Shown: piece by piece, positions 35,686 to 47,600 of the stretch | Position numbering within the stretch: position 1 is the stretch's first letter | Layout of the letters: each line of letters begins with the position of its first letter | NCBI GenBank assembly: GCA_030063045.1 | Contig: JAQSEB010000059.1 | Location: 248,001 to 312,000 of the forward strand | Reading direction: 5' to 3' | Length of the DNA: 64,000 nucleotides | From: Pratylenchus scribneri | Taxonomy: Eukaryota > Nematoda > Chromadorea > Rhabditida > Pratylenchidae | Position numbers and translations under genes: made by a program | Notes under the pieces: generated by a model | What the model saw: the letters and a program-made list of their open reading frames with translations, nothing else | Database searches by the model: none | What the model was told of the DNA's origin: nothing

Positions 35686-38600
35686 TCAGCATTCCGGCAT
35701 TCTACAGGAAATCGTCTCCATTGCAATTCCGGTACATTCCCTGCAAAAATTGTAATAATTTGTCCTTGCTCATTTCCTTCAGAAAATAGATTATTTAATT
35801 TGCTGAAAAGAGTATAACGGCTCAGAATTTTATCCTAAACCCAAAACCTTATACCCAATCGATAAATATGCATCATTTGATTCTATTTTGACTTGGGTTC
35901 AACCAATTCTAACTTAGTTTTGAACCATTAAACCAAAATGGGTTTAAACCGTTTAATACCCTTTAATTGTTGACCAAACCAAAATGGGTTTAAACCGTTT
36001 AATACCCTTTAATTGTTGACCAAACCAAAATGGGTTTAAACCGTTTACTTTAATTTTTGACCAAACCAAAATGGGTTTAAACCGTTTAATACCTTTTAAT
36101 TGTTGACCAAACCAAAATTGGTTTAAACCGTTTAATATCCTTTAATTGTTGACCAAACCATAACAAATTATATACCATTCAATGCGTCTTGACCAGCTCT
36201 ATCCAATTTTGAGTATATTTGGTTTGTGAATAAACCATTCCTTAAACCACTATAATTATAATTATTTTGGCCTTTTTCAGCAAAATAAATAGAATCCATT
36301 TCCTACCTTTTGCATTTGCATTCCCTCATCCTGTTCCGAATTCCCTCCAAATTTTGGCCACATTTTCCCGCATCACTGCTGCATTTGCCCCATTCCCCCC
36401 ATTCCATCCATTCGGCCACGCATTCTTGCTCGCCACTTTTCTTCTTCTTCTTTTCCTCCCTTTCCTTTTCCGCATTACTCGGTTTATGCCGTGGAATCAG
36501 TTGAAGCCGTTTTATCAATGAATTTGTGGCGGCCGCTGTCCTCGGCAAATTGCTGGGTGGGCAGGGAATTTGTTCAAGAAGGGGGCCCTAAAATTAAGGA
36601 AAGGGTAAATTGGCTTATTGAATGGACCAACTTGGCATTGACAATTGTTGGCCAAAGCTGAAAAAAAATGTTACAAAAAGAATTAGAATTGAGACCGCCC
36701 AAATGGATAAGGGCTTGGAGATGATTCAATGATTGGTTTTTTGTCCGTAACTCTGAGAGGCAATCATCAATTCAGGAAGGAGATATATCATTTTAAAGCT
36801 TAGAGTGGCCTCTATAATAATCCCATTTAAATTTATGAACTTATGTCTTAAAAATATTATGGAAGGGAAATGTTGAAGACCATGGTTAAGGGGAGATTCA
36901 GTACCAGCATCGGTTTAGCTAATTACTCAACGAGGCAATTAACAATGTATGAAGGCGATATACCATTTTTAAGTTTTAATTGCCCTCCAAAAAGTGGCCT
37001 TAAAATATTTATGAAATCCATCTTTATAAAAAAAGTTACATGATTTTGAATATAATAAACCCGAATTTTTAGAGGAAAATCCACTAATTTTACAAAATTT
37101 TTTAATTTTTAAAAAATTATTGCAGCCACTTTTTAGAGGACATTTTGGGCTTTCGAATGGTATATCGCCTTCCAAAATTGTTTGTTTCCTTGTTGAGATA
37201 TGGACAGAAAAAGGCGCAAGTATTTGAGGTAAAATAATTGAAATGCCCAGGAAAGGAAAATGAAGGGATTTCCCTTCTTTGAAATCAAGGGAACGGAAAT
37301 TTTCCCTTCTTCATTTGCGGCTACAACTGAGAAGAAAAGAGAGAATACGGTAATCGAGACAGAGGGAAAATTTTTCCCTTCTTCTTTTGCGGCTACAACT
37401 GAGAAGAAAAGAGAGAATACGGTAATCGAGACAGAGGGAAAATTTTTCCCTTCTTCTTTTCCCTTTGCTTTGTGGTGAATTATCCTTCAGGGCATATAGT
37501 ATACCTAATTGATTTAGGCCATTTTTATAAATTCCCATAACTCATCTCAAATAAAACCATTCATGACAATTTTGGTATCATTTTAAAGAGCAAAGAATTG
37601 TCTATACAATCATATCAAAATGATTTTTTAAATACAAATTTTTCTTGTATAATTTTAAAGTCAATCCATTTCAATATTTTGCCATTTTTTTTATTAATAA
37701 CTCAGCGAAGTAATAAGCAATTTGGGAAGGCGATATTCCATTAGAAAGCTTTTAATGTTCTCTACAAAAATTGTTTTTATTAAATTTTATAAAATACTAT
37801 TAAAAAAGAAATTACATTCTCTGAGAGTGTATTTAATTGGAATTTATTTTTAAAGGGAAAGCCGTTTATTCACAAATTATTTTAAGTTTCAAAAAAAATA
37901 ATTAAGCACCAATTTTTAGAGGACATTTAGAGCTTTCGAATAGCCAATTGCCTTACTGAATTGGCAAATTTCCCTGTTGAGGAGTTATGGCCAAAAAAAT
38001 GGCCTATTCCTATTTTACATATACACGATTTTTCCTTATAGAAGTATTTAGCCTTCTAAATTTTAGAGACACTCTAGAGGGGTGATTTAAATAAAGAAGG
38101 AGCTTTAAGTAGAGAGAAGACTTCTAATAATAGAGAGGAGGCTTCTAAAATAGAAAAAATTCGGTAACTTGCCTCTCAATCCGGCGCACATTCGAGTGCG
38201 ATTTCGAAGCATTATTTTCGGGTCACAATCCGTCCATACGCTCCATTCTGTCCAATAGCAATTTTCCGAATCCACCGGATCTTCCTTTAAGCATTTTTCA
38301 CCTTTCTCCTCTCCACAATGTTCAATCTCTTCCTCATTTCCTTCACATTTGCAATGGCCAAATTTGTTGGAACATTGGCGCCTTCTTCTCTGAATCAAAA
38401 TCGACCCAATTTGTCGCCGTTTAAAATAACTAATCAAGGACTGAGCCAATTTTGGTGATTTTAGTATCAATTTAAAGAGCAGACTTTTGGCTATCAAATA
38501 ATATTAATTATATTTAAATTGATTTAGAATTAATGAAGTTATGGCCAAAAAACCCATTTCAAATGACTTTTACTCTGGATTAGCGAAATTATAAGTGTTT

Positions 38601-41600
38601 TTTGACCATAACTTCATCAATTTGTGAACCAATTTAAATAAATTTAATTTCATTTAATAGCCAAAACACTGCTCTTTAATTTGATATTAAAATCATCAAA
38701 ATTGATTCATTCTTTGATGAGTTATTTCAGATGGCGTCAAATCTCTTCCAAAAATATTCCCCACAAAAAATGCCAAATATTCCCACCTTTCGGCATTCCT
38801 TGCATTCCGTCCATTTACTCCATTCCGTCCAATTGGCTGCACATTTTCCACCTCCCAATAACATTGGCGTTTCCCTTTTGGCCTCATCCCTTTGGACCAA
38901 ATCACCGCCACCTCCCCCATATTCATCCTCATCATCATTCAATGGCGTCAATTTTTCATCTTCCTCTTCAGTCTTTTTCAATTTTGGCCTGGCCCTAATT
39001 GCTTCCCTTCCATTCGGCTCATCCTTGCAATTTCGGCTACTTTCCGGTGGAATTGCGCAACTTTCGCTTTGACGTGATTCACCGATGCAAGCCGGACATT
39101 GATGGCCAACGCCAACACCGTTGAATGGATAACGAGGAGGCGCAAAAAATGAGGATGAACCTTTGGAGAGGGGAGGGGGCAAAATAAAATAAATTTTAAG
39201 TAGCCAAAAAAATTGTGAAAATGATTAAAACATATTATAGCGGTTTAATGGTTTAATCTAGACCCTTAGACCTTATACTCAATCAATAGATCTCATCAGT
39301 TGCATCATTTGATTATATTTTGGTTACGGGTCTAACCAATTCTAAATTAGTTTTTGAATCATTAAACCAAAATGGGTTTTGAACCATTAAATTTTGAACC
39401 ATTAAACCAAAATGGGTTTTGAACCATTAAACCAAAATGTGTTTTGAACCATTAAACCAAAATGAGTTTTGAACCAATGAGTTTTGAACCTGTAAACCAA
39501 AATGGGTTTTGAACCATTAAACCAAAATGGGTTTTGAACAATTAACCAAAAATGGGTTTAAACCGTTTAATACCCTTTAATTGTTGACCAAACCAAAATG
39601 GGTTTAAACCGTTTAATACCCTTTAATTGTTGACCAAACCATAACAAATTATATACCATTCAATGCGTCTTTTTGACCAGCTCTATCCAATTTTGGGTAT
39701 ATTTGGTTGGCGAATATAAGGCAAACCTTTCTTAAACCATTATAAAGATCTTAGCATTTTGTACTCTATTTGGGCAATAATTAACTAATATCAATAAAAT
39801 AATAAATCCTCCAATGAAAACAAACCCCCAAAACCAAATCGTCCCGTCTGCTGACTGATTTGGCTCAAATTGTTGCTGTCAGCTAAATTATTAATTAAAA
39901 AATTACTCCAAAATTTCCCCCATTCCAACAATTTGTTGAGAATTCGCAGATCCTCGTCCGTTCCCTGAATCCACTGTTCCCACATTGTGTACGGCAATTG
40001 CTCCATGCCGTCCATGGGGCCCATTCACAACATGGCCCAGCATCGCACGGCTTCCTTTCCACCTCTGGGCCAATACAATCTCCCAAGGAGGCTCCACTTT
40101 TGCCTCCTTTTCCTCTTCTGCCATTGCTACTGCCTTCGCCATCGCGCAAGCTCAATTTGGAACTGATTAACGGGGCACGGCGCAGATCAATTGGGAAAGT
40201 GGCCGCACTTTGGGCAACCTAAAAATTAATTAAATTTGGATTGGCAGAAAACCAATTTAAATTGGGTGTAGGGGAAAATGATTGAGTTCGGTTTTTGACC
40301 CATATCTTAACTAGGCAAAAGCCAATCTTGGAAGGCAATATACCATTTTTAAGCTCAAAGTGTCCTTTAAAAAGTGGCCATAAATATACTATCAAGAAGC
40401 AAAGCAGGCAGACAAAATGGCCCATGGACATGGACAAAGCAGACTCAATTAATTGTATAATTACAATTCTTCAAATCAGGCTGAATTAAACCAGGCGGAA
40501 TCAATTTTATAATTTAACATTTAAAAAATTAGTTGAGTTATGATCAAAAGAATGGTTCAAACTTAATCGGCGGTAATTGTTATTTTTCACTGACTTGAAG
40601 TGTTTGAGGCGACAATGAATCCGCCGCAGTAATATCTTCTGGCAATGAATTCCCGCGTCCTATAAGAAAATATATTGGTACCAAAATGATGGTGTTTTAG
40701 GCACCTCGATTCAATTTGCCATTGCCACCAACTTTCCGGCCTTTTCCCCCTCTTATTGTTGGCCCTTCCGATTCATTTTCCGACTCCTCCGATGTTCCGC
40801 CATTCTCCTTCTCCCCTCGTCCATTTTCTTTCTCATTTTCTTCATCCTCTTTATCGGATTCCGGCAACTTTTTGCCCAAATCGCCTTCAGTTATGCATCT
40901 ATGAATGAATATTCCCAAAAAATTAAAAAATCCCTTTTTTGGCGACCTTCTCCTCCGCTCACAAAATCCTCGGCCACAGGTCACACTGCAGCCTCCCCAT
41001 TCACTCCAATTGTCGAAATACTCAAAAAATATTTTTTTCAATTTAATTAATGGACTCACTGGACAAACAGCCAATTGGCAAAATCGAACTTCTCGATCGC
41101 CTCCGGAACATCCAAATCCATTTGGGCGACATTCACGCGATCTAAACTTGGCCACTCCAATTTGATTTTATATTCGTATATTTTGCCTGCTTTGTCTTCC
41201 GTGCCCACAACTTGTTGAACATTGGCTCCACGATGTCCATTCAGTCCAATGTGGGCATGGTCCAAGTCGGCAGTCCGTCTCATCCTCCTCTCGCCCCGGG
41301 CAATCATCGCTGGGCAATCCATTGTAGCGGCATTCCCTTTGAAAATATCAATATAAAATTAATTTAACATTTAATTCCGCCCTGGTTAACTTAGTTTTAA
41401 TTCCGCCTGTTTTGTGTTTTCGCTTAGAATAATTCCGCATGTTTGTGTTTTCGCTTAGAATAATTCCGCCTGTTTGTGTTTTCGCTTAGAATAATTCCGC
41501 CTATTTGTGTTTTCGCTTAGAATAATTCCGCCTATTTGTGTTTTCGCTTAGAATAATTCCGCCTGTTTGTGTTTCGGCTTAGAATAATTCCGCCTATTTC

Positions 41601-44600
41601 CCAACATTTAAATAGTAATTACATTTTTCCCAATATTAATTCTGCTCTCAAATTATAGTAATTCAAGAAAATCAGAAATAACTGGAGATAGGCATCATAT
41701 CCATTCAAACCCAAGAGTAGCCCAAGCAATCCCAAAATATTCACCCCATTTTCAATACCTTCTTCTCGTTTTTGTGCTTCCCTCTCCACAACTTTTTGTG
41801 CATGAACTCCAATCGGACCAAGGCTAAAATGAGGAAGGGGTCAAATTGGCCATTTTCCCAGCCAAATCCTAACCGCCCATGCCGCACACGGCTGTGTATT
41901 GCAAAGAACATGTTCCACTGCCGGGCCCCGGCAATCATCCGCAACACCATCTTGGCATTCACGGCGACGAATCTGTCCCAAATTAATGATTCAAAAATGT
42001 CAAAATTATTCAAATGGTTTAAGTAAGAATTTGTCCCGTCATTCACAAACCAAATATACCCAAAATTGGATAGAGCTGGTCAAGATGCATTGAATGGTAT
42101 ATAATTTGTTATGGTTTGGTCAACAATTAAAGGGTATTAAACGGTTTATTTAAACCCATTTTGGTTTGGTCAACAATTAAAGGGTATTAAACGGTTTAAA
42201 CCCATTTTGGTTTGGTCAACAATTAAAGGATATTAAACGGTTTAAACCCATTTTGGTTTGGTCAATAATTAAAGGGTATTAAACGGTTTAAACCAATTTT
42301 GGTTTGGTCAACAATTAAAGGGTATTAAACGGTTTAAACAAATTTTGATTTGGTCAACAATTAAAGGGTATTAAACGGTTTAAACCCATTTTGGTTTGGT
42401 CAACAATTAAAGGGTATTAAACGGTTTAAACCCATTTTGGTTTGGTCAACAATTAAAGGGTATTAAACGGTTTAAACCCATTTTGGTTTAATGGTTTAAA
42501 ACTAAGTTAGAATTGATTAAACCCAATGGCCAAAACATAATCAAATGATGCTTTCAATACATTTATCGACATATTCAATATTTTCCTTAAATAAATATTT
42601 TCCTTTTAAATAAATATTCTACCGATTCTCCGCCTCCACAACTCTTTGAACAACTCGACCACGGCTCCCAATCTCCCCAGCTGGGGCATGGCCTCAGCTC
42701 GCATTCTCGATATTCCGAAGCCATTCCTCCGCATTCACCGCCCTCCTTTGTGTTTTGGCATTCACGGCCTCCTATTTATTAAATAGTAATTCCCACTTAC
42801 CCACTAAACATGGATACGCCTTAAATTGTCGCCGTTTAAAATTACTCATCAAAGACTGAACCAATTTTGATATTTTTGCTCTCAATTTAAAGAGAGACTT
42901 TTAGCTTTTATCAAATTATATTGATTTTATAAAGGACACTTTAGGCTTTCAAATGGTATATTGCCTTCTAAGATCGGTTAATGCCTCGCTGATTTATTTG
43001 CCTAAAACCTATCAAAGAAATGGTTAAAATAACTCATCAAGGACAGAACCAATTTGTCTGCTATTAATTTAAAGAATAGACTTTTGGCTTTTATCAAATT
43101 ATATTGATTCTATAAAAGATACTTTGAGCTTTCAAATTGTATATTGCCTTCCAACATTGGTTAATACCTCACTGATTTATTTGCCTAGAAGCGATGAAGC
43201 ATTCTATCCCTTTCTACCCGCTGCTGAAGAATAAATGAGAAGAAGGAAAACACGATTTTCTTTTGATTTGAAATGAAACGAGCACAAATTTTCCCTTCTT
43301 TTCAAGAAAAGAGAATACGGTACGTAATGAAGGGAGCACAAATTTTCCCTTCTTTTCAAGAAAAGAGAATACGGTACGTAATGAAGGGAGCACAAATTTT
43401 CCCTTCTTTTCAAGAAAAGAGAATACGGTACGTAATGAAGGGAGCACAAATTTTCCCTTCTTCTTATGAAAAGAGAATACGGTACCGGTTTTGATTGAAA
43501 TGAAGGGAACACAAATTTTCCCTTGATAAGCCCCAATTTGACACAAACACTTATAACTCATCAAAGAATGAATCAATTTTGATGATTTTAATATCAAATT
43601 AAAGAGCAGTGTTTTGGCTATTAAATGATAATAATTTTATTTAAATTGGTCCAGAAATGAGGAAGTTATACACAAAAAACAACTGATTATTCCGCTAATA
43701 CATAATAACGGTAATTTTAAATGGTTTTTTATTCACAATTTCATCAATTCTGAACAAATTTAAAATAAAATTTAATATTATTTGGTAGCCAAAAGTCTGC
43801 TCTTTAATTTGTTACTAAAATCATCAAAATTGGTTCCGTCCTTGATGAGCTATTTTAAACGGCAACAAATTTGACTCCCCAACCATTGTTCATACTTCGT
43901 TGAATTCCTCGCCCACAACTCGCCGAACATTGTCCCCATTCGGCCCATTCTGTCCACTTTAAATAAACCAAAATTCTCATTAATTCAATTCCATTTTTGT
44001 AACTCACTGAAGGGCACGGTTGTTCATTGCAATTTCGTGAATCCACTGCAAGCCCTTCGCATCCATTTCCATTTCGGCAAATTCGTTGGCGAGTCCTCTT
44101 CCCACCATTGCAACTTGTCGAACATCTTTATTAGCCAAAATATTTATATGATAAGGAGAATTTAGGAAATCACCCAAATATATTTTATATTTATTGACAA
44201 TGTCAAAAATCAGCCAATTCTGGAATTAGCTAATGGCCAGGCTTTTACCCTGGCTAATTTTGAAAATCTCGACTTCTATGTAACCCAAAATCTTAAGAAT
44301 AGGCACTTCGATTCGGCATTGTCAATATAGTTTATGAAATTTCAATTTCAGACTGGTATTAAGACTTAGACAGAAATTAGTACGAAACCAAAACCGGTTT
44401 GTCAGTTTATGTTTAAAAACCGGTTTTGGTTCATATTCTGGTCTTGGTTTAAATACCGGTTTGGGTTTAAATAATGGTTCAGTTTTTCAAACAAGCTCAT
44501 AATCGTTTAAAATTGAAATTTCATAGACTAAATCGATCATAACAAATCGAATGAGCCCATTGTTGATGTAAGAAATCTAGAAGCTGAGATTTCCAAGTCG

Positions 44601-47600
44601 GCTAAAGGGTTCTAGTCAATTTCGGAATTGGTCGATTTCAGATAAAATTGTCTATAATATTTAAAAACTAATTGACTATAATTCTCCCTACCTGCTCCAT
44701 TCTGTCCATTCCGTCCATTGATGGCACGAGGGCATCACGCATTTTTCACTCTCGGAATCTTCGCCTTTAAATTAATAATATTAATCATTTCCTAATAAGG
44801 GAGGGAAAAAGCCCTATTTGTATTTAGTGCAGCCAACTTTGGCTCAAGGCGAAGTATTTTCAATGAATTTAGTATATAAAGATGAATAACATCTACAAAA
44901 TGATGTAGAATTCAGATGAATCTAACTAAAATGCAAAAAGTTATGCTCAAAAATGTTGCTCAAAAATTGTGAAAAATTGTATTATATTTTTTTCCAAAAT
45001 TCGGAACTAGTTCCTTTCACAATTTCCAAATAATTTCCGAAATTCCTTTGCACAATCCCCTTCCTCATCAGTCTGGACTCTGGAATCCAAGCGGAGAAAG
45101 GTGCTATTTCATCTCCACAATGGTACAAATATAGGCGTTTTCGATTATAATAAATCATAAACCGGTTATAGACCCTACAAACCTTATACCATTTTGTAGA
45201 TCTCATCGAGACGCATCGATTGGTATATAATTTGTTATGGTTTAGTCAAACTTAAATGATATTAAACCATTTTTCAAATTTTAGGTTTTAAACTCTTTTG
45301 GTGCCCATATTTGTACCGCCCTTTGCATATTGTGGAGGTCCCCGGACGGCGGAGAAACCTGCACAATCGCTTTGTGTTCCACTTGAACAATATCTTTTCC
45401 TTTCACGATTTCCAATTCCACAAGTGACGGAACCTTTAATAAAACATTTTCCTATTTGATGGCAACAATAAACGATATTTAATGATTGGTTTTCTGGGCC
45501 AAAATACCGATTTTTTTAACACTCTCATGAGATAACTGATGACTAGCGACGATTGAGTACTCTCATTATTAGTTTTTGACCATAACTCAGCGAGGCAATT
45601 ATCAATTTTGGAAGGGAATGAATAATTTGAAAGCCCAAAATGTCCTCTAAAAAGTGGCTTTAAAATTTTTTATGAATTTCAATTTTCTAATTTATTTATT
45701 CATCTTTGAATATAATAAATCCGAATTTTCTGTGGTGAAAATCCGCTTATTTCACCATCGTTTTAATATTTCGAAAAATAGGAAAGCAAATTTTTAGAGT
45801 ACTTTTAGGACTTTCGAATGCCATATTGCCTTCTCGAATTGTTTGTCTCCTTGCTGAGCCTATGACCAAAAGAATAGCCCAAAGAAAAAATAATATAATT
45901 GATGAGCACCACCATTTGAATAGTCTCATAAATTTTTGGCCTGATGAAGCTCAACGATACAATTACCAATTTGGGAAGGCGATATACCATTAAAAGGCCT
46001 AAAGTGTCCACTAAAAAGTGGCTATAAAATTATTAATGAATTTCAATTTTCTTGTTTATTTATTCATCTTTGAATATAATAAATCTGAATTTTCTTACTT
46101 GTAAGGAAAACCACTTATTTTACAAAAATGTTTCAAATTATTTTCAAAAAGTTAGTAAAGCCACTTTTTAGAGGACATTTAGAGCTTTACAATGGCATAT
46201 CGCCTTCCAAAATTGGTTGCTTCCTTGTTGAGATATGGCTGTAATAACCAGGCCATGTACTGAAATGCCTACTATCTAGTTCAAGGGGTGATCTTTCTGC
46301 AACAAACCAAAGGAGTGGCTCTAGTCAATCCCTATAATTTATTAGGCGTTGGATGATTCAGATGGAATTCTATGGTTAATCTCAGCCAACTCAGATATTA
46401 ATATATGAAAACTTTGGCCTAACATTGAGGTATTCAAAATCTGGATTTGGCCCAAAATAACCAATAAATGGCCAAAAAAACTCAACAGCTTCCCGGCGTC
46501 CATTCCAACCAATGTGCTTGTGGGGCACATGGATCAGTGCCTAAAAGGTTAAAAATAAATAAATTTATTAATTTTAGATCCCTCCGACTTTTTCTCGCCG
46601 CACATGGCAACCTTTCCTGGGATGAATGCAATGGGGAGGCGATGGGACCTGTTGGATTTGGCCGTGGCGGACAAATTCCATCTGAAATTGTGGTTAATCG
46701 TAAATCCTCTATTAGAAGACCACCCTCTATTTGAAGCCCCCACCTCTACTTGAAGCCCCCACCTCTATTTGAAGCCCACCCTCTATTAGAAGCCCACCCT
46801 CTATTTGAAGTCCCCCAGCCACTCTATTAGAAGCCCCTCTCTATTTATTAGCCCCTACCCTATTAGAAGCCGCTCTCTATTAAAGGCCCTCACCCTCTAT
46901 TAGAAGCCTCCACCCCTCTATTTATAGTCCCTTACCCACTCTATTCGAAGCCCCTCTCTATTAAGAGCCTCCCCTTCTATTAGAATCTCCCCTCTATTTA
47001 TTAGCCCCACACTATTAGAACTCCTCTTCGGAGGGTCTCTGATTTATAAGCCCCGAGGCTTCTAATAGAAAAAATACGGTAGCCCATTTTCCATTCTGAT
47101 TCACTTCGACAGCGTTGTTGCCTTCCGAATGGATCAAACCCCCGGGACACATAGCTGGGCCGAATCGGGGTTGGCGGGAGGAATGATGGCGATGGAAGGC
47201 CTTGGCGAAATAATTTGGCATCCTCTTCCGGCTGCCGATCTTCAGCAAATTTTGAGACGGGATTCGCCGTCAAATATGGCCTATCTAAACAATCAGCACA
47301 TTGGTGCCTCGATTCCTCTTCCAATTTATCAAAACAAGTTGAATTGAACACTGCCTATTGAATTGAATACCTATGTGTTCTTATGGCCATATCTCAATAA
47401 GGAAGCATCCAATCCGGAATGGCGATATACCATTTGAGAGCCCTAAATGTCCTCTAAAAAGTGGCTTTTTTAATTTTTTGAAAATTTAAAATATTTTGTA
47501 AAATAAACGGCTTTACCTCATTAATTCACAAAATTTGGATTTATTAAATTCAAAGATATGTAACTTCTTTTTAAATTTAGATTTCCCTAATTTAAATTAG

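Noticed and set aside
43204..43597. Repetitive 110- and 127-residue open frames (SLFLKRRENLCSLHY-type)
   Set aside because: They follow the 56-bp tandem repeat and are intronic to the TSP1 gene.
46468..46734. Plus-strand open frame with CACGAHG and FLAAHGNLSWDECNG
   Set aside because: It lies opposite two in-phase minus-strand exons of the TSP1 gene (GICPPRPNPTG and CTDPCAPQAHWLEWTPGS).
47015..47248. Alternative minus-strand frame with MCPGGLIHSEGNNAVEVNQ
   Set aside because: It looks protein-like, but only the other frame (DRPYLTANPVSKFAEDRQ) joins both neighbouring exons in matching phase and lets the 1123-residue model close.
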